64,000 nt of DNA from Cytophagaceae bacterium (GCA_027490155.1 JAIXYP010000009.1:303649-367648), one strand, 5' to 3'; shown: positions 52,040-62,367, numbered from the stretch's first letter. Program-made: numbers and translations. The notes: generated by a model not told the origin, from the letters alone.

Positions 52040-54247
52040 CTAGAGCCGCAGCTGAATGCCAGGTCCAAGCACCCAGAAGAATGATCCGTCTCGGACAAAA
52101 TAACCAAAGCCGCCATACAGCGGGAAACTAAGCTTTGCACCCGTTTTGGTCGGGAAGACGGAACCCAAGACTACCAAACCAATGTCACGGTCCACTGAGT
52201 TGTCGCTGAAATTAAAGGCGTTTAGAGCCAAGATACCAGCACCTACTTTGTAGGGCCTAAGCTTCTCGATCTTGTCGGGTTTGTAAAAACTGAACTGAGG
52301 CAGAATAGCGAGACTAATACCGCTAAAGCCACCGAAGGTACTTTGGTTTAGCTTCTGTACTAGTAGACCACCTGGGATGGAGACATCAACGTCAAAGGTG
52401 TAATGCCGCTGTAGGATAACGATCGCTTTTTTACTAAAGCCAGTGGTGGCATAGGCCGAAGCCTTGTGATTGACAATGATCTCGATCTTGGACCAATCAT
52501 TGAGATCGATTGTTTTGCGGGTCATCCAGGAGTTGAGGTTGATCTCGTTCTTGTTGCAGTCCTTCTGGTCATAGTAGTCTGCTCGTGGGCTATTCTCGCC
52601 AGGGCAGACCACAATGTTGTTCAGCAACTTACTCTCGATGAACTCGCCTTTGTTATTGTAGTAGGTGATCGTAACCTCAAGATATTGTTTGCCATATAGC
52701 TTCTTGGCTTCATCGATCTTGAGCGGATTGAACTTGATGACCATATCCGCTATGGGTTTATCGTATAGGATAGGCCTATCAACAAGGTTCATTGGCTGTT
52801 GGATATCGCCAAAGGTTAGCTGGACAAAGTCAAGTACACGGGGCTCCTGAAACTCCCGGACGTTAAGCTGATAACCACTCGGTTTACGACCTGCATAGAT
52901 GTTGAGGTTACGTTTGGTGACGTCAGACGGTATTTTGACCTTTAGAACCACCAAGTTCTCGTTGTTCCTGATGGAGTCCCGAATGATTCGATCTACATCC
53001 TCTATCTCAAACAAGGCTTTGTTAAGTCCCGTTCCCTCGATCTTGACCTCGACACTTTGGCCTGGCAACACCGAAAGCGAACTAGACCACTCTCCCCCAT
53101 CCCGAAGCAAGGCCACAGACTTGATTTGGGTCCGTTCAGAGATGCTAAAATTGGTCACAAAGCGGGTCTCATCACAGTCCTTGAGGTACATATAGCCATC
53201 ACTGACCTTATGGAGCCCAAATGGACGGAAGTAACAGAGCACCTTGTCATTACTGAGGACAGACCGGGTATAGAGCTCACCGATAAAAGCGCCACCTGGC
53301 TCGGCTTGGTTCTCTAGTCGATAGGTTTTCCGGAGTTGGAGATTGCGGTTGTTGTCGATCTGGATTTCGATTCCTTTGCCGATTTCTGGCTCGAAGGTAA
53401 CGTCCTTTTTGTCGATACTCAGAAAGGCTAGCCTACCTGTCTTTATGTTAAACGAGGCCCGAAGTGAAGGGAGCTCAATAGTCGGTTTATTGCCTTGCAT
53501 CACTAGCTGACGGCATTGCATCGGTATCTTGAGGTCGATCTTGCCTGACTCTTTAGGCAATAGATATAACTTCAATACCCTATCCTCGTAGTTGAGTTTG
53601 TAATCGTAGTCTTTGGTGCTTTGCCAGAGGTTATCTGCCTTGATGAGCTGTGGCAGATTGCAGTCCAGCTCAAAGACCTTTGCCTCCCCGATAAAGAGTT
53701 CATCATCCTTAGGTGCTAGACGGGCAATTACCTTGGTATATGGCAATAGCTTGAGCTCTGTGTTCAAAACCCTACCATCTTTGGTCGTGAAGCCTAAAAT
53801 TAGGGACGTAGCACTGCCCTGATGCAGATTCCGGAACTGGAGTTTGAATCGGAAGTAAGCCCCCTCCAGAAAAGCAGCGGAATCAATGACCTCATAGTCG
53901 CGGCTGCGGCCAAGCTCGAGGTAGTTGCCAGTAAAGTTGGCAGAAGGATAAATATCCACAACAGCTACTTGGTCGGGCTGGTTGTAGGCAAAAGCAAGGA
54001 GCTCGTCTGCTTGATACTGAACCCAATTGTGGTCTGTGGAAAAGGTCAAGGTGTCAGTTTTGATCTTTACCTTGCTGAACCATGTATTGTCGAATGTGGC
54101 TATGACTTGGGTGTTGCCATCGACCACATTCCGATTGACTTGGGCTATGGACTCAATTACCAAGCCGAAAAGCAACATAGGAAGCCAAATCAGAACCCAA
54201 AGTGGCAATCGAAGATTAAAAAGTAGTGGGCATCGTAAGTAGGTCAC
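52040..54247 (-). CDS. Large exported protein of unknown function
   Basis: The 735-residue protein starts at GTG 54247; this gives a full signal peptide (LRLPLWVLIWLPMLLFGLVI, cleavage near SIAQ, about 36), while the next Met would truncate it. The mature part is beta-rich throughout and lacks Cys-rich or repeat regions. It contains possible Ig-like strands (for example VEVKIEGTGLNKALFEIEDV) and ends with a short region (about 640-735) of alternating strands closing in GPGIQLRL, which resembles an outer-membrane anchor or small barrel. I do not recognise the family. It lies upstream of rsmE on the same strand. A surface or periplasmic structural role is possible; nothing more can be supported. 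Confidence 0.75.
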   Translation of the reverse strand: MTYLRCPLLFNLRLPLWVLIWLPMLLFGLVIESIAQVNRNVVDGNTQVIATFDNTWFSKVKIKTDTLTFSTDHNWVQYQADELLAFAYNQPDQVAVVDIYPSANFTGNYLELGRSRDYEVIDSAAFLEGAYFRFKLQFRNLHQGSATSLILGFTTKDGRVLNTELKLLPYTKVIARLAPKDDELFIGEAKVFELDCNLPQLIKADNLWQSTKDYDYKLNYEDRVLKLYLLPKESGKIDLKIPMQCRQLVMQGNKPTIELPSLRASFNIKTGRLAFLSIDKKDVTFEPEIGKGIEIQIDNNRNLQLRKTYRLENQAEPGGAFIGELYTRSVLSNDKVLCYFRPFGLHKVSDGYMYLKDCDETRFVTNFSISERTQIKSVALLRDGGEWSSSLSVLPGQSVEVKIEGTGLNKALFEIEDVDRIIRDSIRNNENLVVLKVKIPSDVTKRNLNIYAGRKPSGYQLNVREFQEPRVLDFVQLTFGDIQQPMNLVDRPILYDKPIADMVIKFNPLKIDEAKKLYGKQYLEVTITYYNNKGEFIESKLLNNIVVCPGENSPRADYYDQKDCNKNEINLNSWMTRKTIDLNDWSKIEIIVNHKASAYATTGFSKKAIVILQRHYTFDVDVSIPGGLLVQKLNQSTFGGFSGISLAILPQFSFYKPDKIEKLRPYKVGAGILALNAFNFSDNSVDRDIGLVVLGSVFPTKTGAKLSFPLYGGFGYFVRDGSFFWVLGPGIQLRL

Positions 54248-54584
54248 GGTGGGTCTTTGAGCCTAATGAGCCACAAATATACTAGGCCAAAGGCCAATCA
54301 GGCAGGGCACTTGTTCAGTTTGCCTTCAGAATCAAGGTCCTTAACCACCAAAATTTGTTTTTCTGGTAGATAAGACCTTAAAAAAATGGCCATCTGACTC
54401 CGACTAGGATAATCTGCCCCTAAGGCCTCGATAAAATCCCGTATGATCATGGCCACAGAACGAAGTCAAGTTGTATCGTGAGATGCTTCGGAATGCGAAA
54501 GGCTGCAGATTCATCCGCAGCCTTGCATTAAAAACAACAAAAATCAGGACCTATACCGGATAGGCGGCGCTTTTCCATTAAGGG
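54248..54584. other. Gene-free stretch with a hairpin
   Basis: About 340 bases with no gene. A hairpin at 54492-54529 (AAGGCTGC with GCAGCCTT, plus outer AATGC/GCATT) lies downstream of the DUF4412 gene and may terminate it, although its T-tract is weak. Confidence 0.5.
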
Positions 54585-55319
54585 CTAGTCCTCTTGCTGA
54601 AGGCGCTTGGTAGGGAGGGCCTTTTTGGTATCTAGATCTTCTATCTTGTACCCTTTCGGGATCACGAACATGGCTTCTGGCTGAGCAATTTTGTCAACCT
54701 TAGAGACTTGCATGGTGAGTTTGACGATCATCATATCCATATCGATCTGGAGTGGGAAACCTTGGATCTTTTCGGACCAAGCCTCATTGGCACCCATTGA
54801 TGGACGTTTGTAGTCGATCTCGGTAGTGGCCCAAATATCTTGCTTGATGTTCATGCCACTATTGGGCTCTTGCATCTCACATTTATAGAGGGTGCAGGTA
54901 TAGCCGTTGATGACCTTGGTCTGGGTTGTTTTTACCACTTTACTTTTGTCAACATCACCTGGTTTGGATGCCTCCATGACCATACGTTGGGCCACTTTAT
55001 TAACGGCATCTAAGCGGTAGGTTTGGGTTTTGCCTGCCTTATCCGGGATGGATAAGATCTCTTGAGTGCCCGTCGCTTTACTAGCCATAACGACCTTACT
55101 TTTGTCGCCTTTGACGTAATAGTCAATGCCTTTCGGTATAGGCATTGCATCTAGCATCGACTCATCCATGCCATCGCCTGCCTCCATCTTGAGGTCCATC
55201 CGGATATGACCTTCAAAGCTGGTTTTGTTTTGGGCAAAACCTATGCTAGTCGAAAGCAAAAGGGACATTAATGCGATCGTCAGGTGGGCTAGTGATCGGG
55301 CCCTTGATATAGTTTTCAT
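54585..55319 (-). CDS. DUF4412 domain exported protein
   Basis: The 244-residue protein has a signal peptide (about 8-29, cleavage near GFAQ). The DUF4412 domain is a LolA/LppX-like beta half-barrel: FEGHIRMDLKMEAG, IDYYVKGDKSKVVM, TYRLDAVNKVAQRMVME, KVINGYTCTLYKCEM and GFPLQIDMDMMIVKLTMQVS. This fold often binds lipids or lipoprotein anchors in the periplasm; function in this family is not established. The protein is rich in Met (about 20 residues), mostly in the domain strands, and lacks Cys apart from TCTLYKC, which could form a disulfide. It is a single-gene minus-strand unit. Confidence 0.83.
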   Translation of the reverse strand: MKTISRARSLAHLTIALMSLLLSTSIGFAQNKTSFEGHIRMDLKMEAGDGMDESMLDAMPIPKGIDYYVKGDKSKVVMASKATGTQEILSIPDKAGKTQTYRLDAVNKVAQRMVMEASKPGDVDKSKVVKTTQTKVINGYTCTLYKCEMQEPNSGMNIKQDIWATTEIDYKRPSMGANEAWSEKIQGFPLQIDMDMMIVKLTMQVSKVDKIAQPEAMFVIPKGYKIEDLDTKKALPTKRLQQED

Positions 55320-55417
55320 GTTTATGCCTTAGTATTGTACGAAAGTAAAGGTACCAGAAAGGTGATGATGAACAAGATCACTAGGGCCGAATTTATACGA
55401 GTGTCCTGATCCTGACG

Positions 55418-57403
55418 ATGTGTGGCTTTAGTGTGTTATGGGTTGCAATAGATTGGGCTCGGTACTATCGCCCATTGTTCGAGGCCAACAAGGAAGCTGT
55501 CAAGTATCGTGGGCCTGACCAACAGCAAACCATTGAGCTGAACCTTGGTCTTAGTCACAAGTTGTTTTTGTTTCATGCCCGCCTCCAGATAACGGGGGGT
55601 GACCAACAACATCAGCCCTGCCTAAGTGCCGATGGCCAATCTGGCTTTGTCTATAATGGTGAGATCTATAACGTTGACGAACTCGCCCTCAAGTTCCTAC
55701 CTAACATCAAACAGTGGTCTCGTGATCAGTATGGCAAAATAACCGAAACTGAATTACTGCTGGGCCTAATCCTGAATTGTTGGGACGCACGTGAGCAATG
55801 GCGTCAGGCCATCAATGGGATGTTTGTAATTGTGGCCTGGCATAAAGGTGAGATTTGGGCCTGCCAGGATTTTTGGCAAATGAAACCGATTTACATGCAA
55901 ACCCTGCCAGATGGGCATGGGTTTGCCTATTGTTCTCATCCTATCAAGCTTCTACCTGCCCACCAGATGAGCCAAGAGGCTCAGGTCCATTATCTGCTGT
56001 ATCGATTTATCAGGTCGGATTTGGCTATTGCCATGGATGATGGCGGCGCAAGGCATTTAGCAACAAAACATAAAGCAACCCTCCCCCTAGTTTCGCCGTC
56101 TGCCCCATTTACGGATACGACAGCCCAAGTGGGCCAGCTCCAAGATCGTCAAAATCCCCTGGCAGGAGATAGCTTCAGTAGCCAACAAACATTTAGCAGG
56201 TCTTTTGTAGAGGTTGGGGTGAATTTGGAAAGCACTGCCCTGAGTCAAGATGCAGATCTAACCTATTCGGCCCCTGCCTTCGAGGCCAGGTTGGTCAATG
56301 CCTGCATTAGCCAAGTTTGTGAAGAATATCCGACTGGCCTGCTGTTAAGCGGTGGTGTTGATAGTACTCTACTTGCTGCCCTAAATCCCGAAACCCAACT
56401 GATCTCAGCAGGGGCATACACAGCAATCGACCTATGCCAAGCCATCACTGAGGATGCAAAGTATGCAGAGCTAGCAGCAAGCCAATATCATCTGCCTTGG
56501 CGGCCTGTAGAGGTGGGTCCTTCGCTTCTAATTACACACTTGCCGAACTTAGTAGCCCACCTCGAGCTACCAGTAGCTGATGTAGCAGGACTGTTGACTT
56601 ATGCGCTCTGTGACTATGCCAAGGCAGATGGTGTTAAGGTATTGTATAGTGGAGCGGGGGCAGATGAGCTATTTGCAGGTTACAACCGGCACCAGGCTTA
56701 TTATGGCTCTCAGAAGGCTGGATTGGTGAGACGGTTAGGTGCCAAGCTGTTGGTAAAGTGGCCCTTATTGCCTTGGCACAAGATCCTGAGACACATGCCT
56801 CAATACCTAGCTCGTATCCCCCAAGCGACTATGCTAAAGGCCCCTACCCTGCCTGACCTTTTGCGTATGCAAATGGCTTGGCCAGCGGCTGCATGGCAAC
56901 CCAATCTGCCAAAGCTGAGTGGTGCTGAACATTTTAGTGCTGGAGATGCCATCGATCAATTGCTGGACCATGACCGTCAACATTACCTGCAGTCCCAAGT
57001 TTTGATGATAACGGACCGGGCAAGTATGGCTGCTGGGGTTGAGGTACGGCTCCCCTATCTGGATCAAAACTTATCTAGCTGGGCATTATCGTTTGGCGGG
57101 GCAACCCACCTGGCCAAAGGACCTAAATACTTGTTGCGTGAATGTTTGACCCAAAACGGTGGTGAGCGATATGCCAACCGTACCAAACAAGGGTTCGGCA
57201 TCAACCTAGATGCCTGGATGCGTGCCCCAGAAGCCGAATACCTGCACGAAATGATCATGAAGCAGGAAAGTCATCTTTGGAAAACCCTGCGCCATAAAGT
57301 CGTGCAACAGCTTGTTAGAGAGCACCAATTGGGCCAAGAAAACCATGGCACCCAGCTTTTCGCATTAGCAGTCTATCTCCTTTGGGAACAAAAACAGGGC
57401 TAG
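55418..57403 (+). CDS. asnB: Asparagine synthetase (glutamine-hydrolysing), divergent
   Basis: The 661-residue protein has an N-terminal class II glutamine amidotransferase domain with the catalytic Cys2 (MCGF), RGPD at 31-34, and YNGEIYN. The C-terminal synthetase domain has the PP-loop LLLSGGVDSTLL (308-319), the YSGAGADELFAGYNRH segment and VEVRLPYLD. Between them, residues about 205-285 form a Ser/Thr/Gln-rich linker where AsnB normally carries an (I/L)PPGH motif, which is absent here. It may therefore amidate a substrate other than aspartate, as in AsnB-like enzymes of surface glycans or natural products. It is followed by a convergent TPR gene and, further on, a GT-C glycosyltransferase. 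Confidence 0.88.
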   Translation: MCGFSVLWVAIDWARYYRPLFEANKEAVKYRGPDQQQTIELNLGLSHKLFLFHARLQITGGDQQHQPCLSADGQSGFVYNGEIYNVDELALKFLPNIKQWSRDQYGKITETELLLGLILNCWDAREQWRQAINGMFVIVAWHKGEIWACQDFWQMKPIYMQTLPDGHGFAYCSHPIKLLPAHQMSQEAQVHYLLYRFIRSDLAIAMDDGGARHLATKHKATLPLVSPSAPFTDTTAQVGQLQDRQNPLAGDSFSSQQTFSRSFVEVGVNLESTALSQDADLTYSAPAFEARLVNACISQVCEEYPTGLLLSGGVDSTLLAALNPETQLISAGAYTAIDLCQAITEDAKYAELAASQYHLPWRPVEVGPSLLITHLPNLVAHLELPVADVAGLLTYALCDYAKADGVKVLYSGAGADELFAGYNRHQAYYGSQKAGLVRRLGAKLLVKWPLLPWHKILRHMPQYLARIPQATMLKAPTLPDLLRMQMAWPAAAWQPNLPKLSGAEHFSAGDAIDQLLDHDRQHYLQSQVLMITDRASMAAGVEVRLPYLDQNLSSWALSFGGATHLAKGPKYLLRECLTQNGGERYANRTKQGFGINLDAWMRAPEAEYLHEMIMKQESHLWKTLRHKVVQQLVREHQLGQENHGTQLFALAVYLLWEQKQG

Positions 57404-57443
57404 GTTATGTTCCTGAAAACGCGATTCAGGAGCCATTCTAAGA

Positions 57444-60400
57444 CTATTTAATCAACTCCATCTTGGTCTTAGCCTCTCCCCTGATGGTTGGATTGGGGCT
57501 TTTGTCGATCAGGTTCTGGAGGGTGTAGCGTGCTAATTGGGTCTTACCCAACATCATATAGTTGTCCGCAATCAGCAGGAAGCTTTTATCATACCATTTA
57601 GGATAGCCAGAGTATATCTTGTTGAGGTCAAACAAGGTCTCTATGCTCTCGCTATGTTTACCTTGTTTGGCCTGCACCTCAGCCACTAAGTACATAGCCT
57701 CAGCACCACTGACGTCCTTGGCATTGTTGACGACAACCAGCAATTCATCAAGTGCTTTATCTAGCTCGTTAGAAACTAAGGCGACCTTAGCGATATTGAG
57801 GTTGGCCTTGTTGAGTGCGTCTTGAGTAGTGCCTTGTGTGTTCAGGATTTGGTTGGCAAGGATAGAAGTCGAATCATACTTGGCTAAGGCAAAATAGGCT
57901 TCCATCAGGCCCACGGTCCCGACCACTGCTTCTTTTTTGTTCTTGGCCTTTTTGCTGAGCTGGGCATAGTAGCCACGAGCACTATTGGCATCACCACTGC
58001 TGAGGGCAAGGTCTGCCAAGCGCGCAAGGCTTTTATTGACCATTGTGTTGCCAGGGTCTGATACCACGAGCTGATGATTTAAGATGGAATTGGCCCGATC
58101 GTTTTTGCGGAAATAACACTCCCCTAAATAGTAATAGGATTCAGATGTTAGGCTACCAGCAGGATAGGCAGTGGCAAAAGCTTTAAATGCATTGATTGCA
58201 GCATCATACTTCTGGCTGAAGAATAGATTTTTGGCTGTTTCAAACTCGATGCCTTGGCTGCTTTTGCTTTCGGGATTAGCCTCCTTGAATTTGACTAAAT
58301 ATGCCTGAAGATCTTCGGTGGCACCCGTATGGCCAGCAGCTTCTTGCAGACCTAAAATGGCGTCATCGGCTTGTTTACTGGTTGGGTACTCATCAATAAT
58401 GCGCTTGAAGTCGGCGGTGGCTGATTCATAGTTCTTGAGGTTATTCTGGGCTTGGGCACGCCTCAACAGCGCCAATGGCATCACATTAGCACTTGCACCT
58501 TGGCCAATGACCATTCCGAAAGCATTGGTTGCCTCCTGATATTGGCTTTTGTCAAACAAAATATTGGCCTTCTGGAACAAGGCTAGGTCGCGATACGGAG
58601 ATCCTGGGTAGGTTGCGGCGAGGTAATCAAAGCTGGCAATAGCAGCATCGGTATTATTCATTAAGGACTCGACAACACCTTTTTGATAGGCAGCATAGTC
58701 AGGATCATACCCACCATTGGTCATTGCTTTGGTATAGTTACCAAGGGCATCTTTATATTGTTTCCGCACATAATGGCAATCAGCAAGGCGTAGGGTGGCC
58801 TCTGCAACTAGGTCTTTGTTTTCGGCAGTGTCTATGACCATCATCAACTCACGAAAGCCAGTTGCAGCTTTTTCATACTCCTTAAGGTTGTAATGAGCAT
58901 AAGCCATGCCGTAGCGTGACCGGGTGCGGTAAAAAGGCAAAATTCCACCCCAACGCTGGGCTAATTTGTAACGGCCAATTGCCTCTTGGTATTTGCGTGT
59001 TTGGGTCAGCGACTCAGCGGCCAAAAGCGCAGCTGCGGCATAAATGCTGGTATCTTCGTTGATCTTGAGCGAGCTCTCGAGATAACCTACCGCATCAGCA
59101 TATCGGTTTTGGTTATAGAGGGCTAGTCCTTTTAGATAGTTCACTCGTTGGAAAGCTCGATCAACCCGTTGGCTACGTTTCTTGATACTGTAGATGTACT
59201 TTAGCGCATCGTCATAGTTATTGCTGTTCAGCAAGGCCTCGCTGATTAGCTCTTGGGCATCGGTGCCGATCTTAGAGTCTGGATATTTGGCATCAAAGGC
59301 TTTGAGAGTGGTGATGGCATCGTCAAATTTTTCTTGCTCATACAGCAGCTTTCCGTAGTTGAACCAGCTCGTCTCCTGTACCATTTTGTTGGCAGGGCTT
59401 TCACGAGCCTTATCGAAGTTGGCAACTGCAAAGGCTTTGTTATCTAGCTTGATGTAGGACACGCCACTATAGTAGTATGCAAACTGAGCGGTACTGTCCT
59501 TGGCCAGCAAGCTATCCGAGGTCATGTTGATGACTTTGCCAAAGTTATCAACTGCTTTGTCATAATCCTTAGCCATGAAATGGGCGTAGCCTACACGATA
59601 ACGTAAAGACCGAGTATTGTTGACTGGGCTCAGGTTCAAAAACTTGTCATAGAACTTGGCTGCCTCGGCATATTTGCTTTTGTTGTAATAGCTCTCAGCA
59701 ACTAGGCGGGTGATTTCGTCTGCACCGCTGACCTTAGCAGTATCGACCAAAAACTTTTCGCCTGCAGCAATGGCTTGGTCCCACCGTTTGTTCCGATAGT
59801 AGATGACTGTCCGCAGCAATGGGGTCATTTTACTGTAGATACTATCCTTTTCGGCCCGCTCTAGGCTTTTTATGGCGGCCTCTAGTTTGTTTGCCTTTAC
59901 TGAAAGATAGCCACTGTAGTAATTGGCAGGGGCAGTGAAGGCCGTCTCTCGATCCTTGATCATCGTGAACAAGGTATCGGCCTTACCAAACTGCTTGCGG
60001 GTCAAGTTGGCATAGCCAGTCTTGAAAATTACCTCAGCTCGTGTTTGGTCAGGCAGGTTAGCATAGTTGGCACCTTGCATAACCTCAGTGACCCTTCCAA
60101 AATCATTCTGGGCATAGTAATATAATGCTCGGTCAGCTCGGGACTGCGCCACATATTGACTTTCGGGATAGCGTGTCTCAAATGATTGCAACTCGGCAAT
60201 AGCGGTGGGAACGTCTGTTTTTAGGTGGCAATGGGCGACTAAGTACCGCGCCTCTGGCTCTAAAGCATCGTTGTGGGCATGAGCCAAAAAAAGCTCAAGT
60301 TGTTGCGCTGCCGGTCCATATGCTTTGCGCTCTAGCAATTCGTGCGCTAAGCGCCAAGTTGCATCTGGCCCCTGATATCCGATTGGTTGTTGGGCCATAA

Positions 60401-60485
60401 CACCCACAACAGGGCAAACCAGACCAACCACCAGTAGGCAAATAGCCAAGCCCAACTGTCTTTTGAGAGATGTAGATACCTGCAT
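57444..60485 (-). CDS. Large TPR-repeat exported protein
   Basis: The 1013-residue protein is read from ATG 60485; a TTG three codons upstream is unneeded. A signal peptide (about 10-32, cleavage near VMAQ) precedes about twenty or more tetratricopeptide repeats covering almost the entire length. Typical units are LKTDVPTAIAELQSFETRYP, ARLADLALSSGDANSARGYY and AYFALAKYDSTSILANQIL. Several repeats carry the YP/YPxS turn seen in BamD/YbgF-type TPRs (ERYPESQYV and EYPTSKQADDAI). The arrangement suggests a periplasmic or outer-membrane-associated protein-protein scaffold. No other domain is visible. It is divergent from the GT-C gene, with 209 bases between. Confidence 0.9.
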   Translation of the reverse strand: MQVSTSLKRQLGLAICLLVVGLVCPVVGVMAQQPIGYQGPDATWRLAHELLERKAYGPAAQQLELFLAHAHNDALEPEARYLVAHCHLKTDVPTAIAELQSFETRYPESQYVAQSRADRALYYYAQNDFGRVTEVMQGANYANLPDQTRAEVIFKTGYANLTRKQFGKADTLFTMIKDRETAFTAPANYYSGYLSVKANKLEAAIKSLERAEKDSIYSKMTPLLRTVIYYRNKRWDQAIAAGEKFLVDTAKVSGADEITRLVAESYYNKSKYAEAAKFYDKFLNLSPVNNTRSLRYRVGYAHFMAKDYDKAVDNFGKVINMTSDSLLAKDSTAQFAYYYSGVSYIKLDNKAFAVANFDKARESPANKMVQETSWFNYGKLLYEQEKFDDAITTLKAFDAKYPDSKIGTDAQELISEALLNSNNYDDALKYIYSIKKRSQRVDRAFQRVNYLKGLALYNQNRYADAVGYLESSLKINEDTSIYAAAALLAAESLTQTRKYQEAIGRYKLAQRWGGILPFYRTRSRYGMAYAHYNLKEYEKAATGFRELMMVIDTAENKDLVAEATLRLADCHYVRKQYKDALGNYTKAMTNGGYDPDYAAYQKGVVESLMNNTDAAIASFDYLAATYPGSPYRDLALFQKANILFDKSQYQEATNAFGMVIGQGASANVMPLALLRRAQAQNNLKNYESATADFKRIIDEYPTSKQADDAILGLQEAAGHTGATEDLQAYLVKFKEANPESKSSQGIEFETAKNLFFSQKYDAAINAFKAFATAYPAGSLTSESYYYLGECYFRKNDRANSILNHQLVVSDPGNTMVNKSLARLADLALSSGDANSARGYYAQLSKKAKNKKEAVVGTVGLMEAYFALAKYDSTSILANQILNTQGTTQDALNKANLNIAKVALVSNELDKALDELLVVVNNAKDVSGAEAMYLVAEVQAKQGKHSESIETLFDLNKIYSGYPKWYDKSFLLIADNYMMLGKTQLARYTLQNLIDKSPNPTIRGEAKTKMELIK

Positions 60486-60628
60486 AGTGGTCAAAGAAAC
60501 AAAGATTTTACCAATCAGGCACCAACAAAACGCACGAAAGGCTCACTGTGTTATGTTTCGGCGAACCTAGGCCTAGAATTGGTAATATGAGCAAGGTTTG
60601 CTAAGTGTAGCAACTAGGCGCTATTTTG

Positions 60629-60665
60629 CGGTAGTTTTTACCGTCCTAAAGGGCTTTTCAAGCCC
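60629..60665 (+). promoter_or_regulatory. Two adjacent hairpins in the leader of the GT-C gene
   Basis: CGGTA/TACCG (60629-60633 with 60639-60643) and GGGCTT/AAGCCC (60651-60656 with 60660-60665) form two small hairpins 30-66 bases before ATG 60695. They could act as a leader structure; neither is followed by a T-tract. Confidence 0.35.
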
Positions 60666-60694
60666 TAAGGCGACGCCCCAAGCACAATCCATCT

Positions 60695-62293
60695 ATGGCC
60701 ACCGCACCTGCCAGCTCCGTCAAACTATCTGACCAAGGTACCATCGTATCGCCCCTTTATCAGCTCCAGACCAAATGGCTCTTGGCCCTTACCTTGCTGA
60801 TTGCGGTGCTCTATTATTTCTATGCAGGAAAGTCGCCAGGGATGTACCAGCAGGATGAGGCAGGACATTACACCAGCATGTTGACCATTTGGCATGCGCC
60901 CGAAAAGATTCTGACCAACTGGGCAAAACCCGGCTATAAAGTCCTGTATGCGATCCCAGCCTTGTTTGGTAAGCAGTTTGTGATTTTCCTCAACTGTTTG
61001 CTGGCTGCTTTCACTGGCTTTTTTGCCTACAAAGCCGCCGAAAAACAAGGGGTCGAAACACCATTACTGGCCTTTATCTTGTTGGTCACCCAACCTCTGT
61101 GGGTCGAGCTGGCCTTTAGGAACTACAGTGAGATACCCTCAGCCTTTTTGCTGAGCTTAAGCTATTACTTCTGGGTGTGTGACAAGAAGCTGGTCAGCGC
61201 TATGCTAGCAAGCTATATCTGTACCATCAGGCAAGAGTTTTTGCCGATTGCGGGGCTATTAGGACTTTACCTGCTCTGGACCAAAGAGTGGCTTGCAGCG
61301 TTTAGTATGATCTTATTCCCGCTGGGGCAGCATGTTTGGGGCTGGTTGTCGTTCAACGATCCCTTGTTTCTGTACAACCAGATTTTTGGGCAGAGTGCCG
61401 ACCTAAAGGATATTTATCCTCGCAAAGGTTTTGACCACTACCTCAAGACCAGCATCGTAATTTTTGGTGCTAGTGCCGTCACCTATTTGGTGGCCTATAT
61501 GGGGATCAAAGCATTGGGCAAAAAACAGCCAGACTGGATTCTCATCACACCGATCCTGCTCTATACCCTGATCAACTGCTTGTTCAACTGGCAGTCTCAC
61601 CCTGTTGGCCCAAGTACGGGTGGCAACTTACGGTACTTATTGTTTGTGTCGCCCTTGGTGGCAGTGGCGGGCGCTATTGCGTTTGACGACCTACGCAAGC
61701 TGGCTAAGCCATACCAGCTCATACCAGTGATAGTGGTACTTGCCCTGCTTGTCCTGGCCTACATGAACCACAAACACAACTACATTGAGCTAACTGAGGA
61801 AAGCGATGCGAAACCACTAATGGGTGTTGTATTGGCCGCTATTGCTCTGTTTTTACCCCTAAAAGGCTGGACAAGGGTTGCAACTGTCGCTGGTATCTGT
61901 GCCTTGTTTGTTTTGCTGACAGTACGGCCTAAAAAGATGAGCGAGGAAGACACAACCTGCAAACAAGCGGCGGCATGGTATAAAGAACAGGCTACTACGT
62001 TTGACAAAAAGCTACTGATTGTTGAGCACCCAATGCTCTATTACTACATGGAGCGTAGCCCATACAACTTCCCGATCGAGCCGCAGACGATGACCAAGGC
62101 CCACATCGATAGTGCACCTGCCGGAACGCTACTGCTTTGGGATAGCCACTATAGCTTTAGGGCCAAAAGGAGTGAAAACCAATACAACTATGACTACCTG
62201 CTCAACCAACCTGATCGGTTTAGGCTGGTGCAGGAGTTTGTAGCGACCGACCAAACCTTTGGGGTATTCGCAATCGAGAAGCTGCGGAAATAG
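60695..62293 (+). CDS. GT-C membrane glycosyltransferase (ArnT/DPM-dependent type)
   Basis: The 532-residue protein has about eleven transmembrane helices in the first 400 residues and a soluble C-terminal tail of about 130. The first periplasmic loop has the acidic motif YQQDEAGHY (Asp54, Glu55), the catalytic signature of GT-C enzymes that use polyprenyl-phosphate sugars. It resembles ArnT/GT39/GT83-like transferases, not WecA-type enzymes. A lipid-linked sugar produced by the DPM1-like enzyme at 44606 could be its donor. The acceptor is unknown. The tail contains FPIEPQTMTKAHID and a terminal FGVFAIEKL. It is a single-gene plus-strand unit. Confidence 0.87.
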   Translation: MATAPASSVKLSDQGTIVSPLYQLQTKWLLALTLLIAVLYYFYAGKSPGMYQQDEAGHYTSMLTIWHAPEKILTNWAKPGYKVLYAIPALFGKQFVIFLNCLLAAFTGFFAYKAAEKQGVETPLLAFILLVTQPLWVELAFRNYSEIPSAFLLSLSYYFWVCDKKLVSAMLASYICTIRQEFLPIAGLLGLYLLWTKEWLAAFSMILFPLGQHVWGWLSFNDPLFLYNQIFGQSADLKDIYPRKGFDHYLKTSIVIFGASAVTYLVAYMGIKALGKKQPDWILITPILLYTLINCLFNWQSHPVGPSTGGNLRYLLFVSPLVAVAGAIAFDDLRKLAKPYQLIPVIVVLALLVLAYMNHKHNYIELTEESDAKPLMGVVLAAIALFLPLKGWTRVATVAGICALFVLLTVRPKKMSEEDTTCKQAAAWYKEQATTFDKKLLIVEHPMLYYYMERSPYNFPIEPQTMTKAHIDSAPAGTLLLWDSHYSFRAKRSENQYNYDYLLNQPDRFRLVQEFVATDQTFGVFAIEKLRK

Positions 62294-62367
62294 GTCTCGA
62301 ACGGCTATTATGTCCGAAAATTGCAGTAGCCACATCTAAAAAATAACCAAAAAAATACAAGTCCAGA

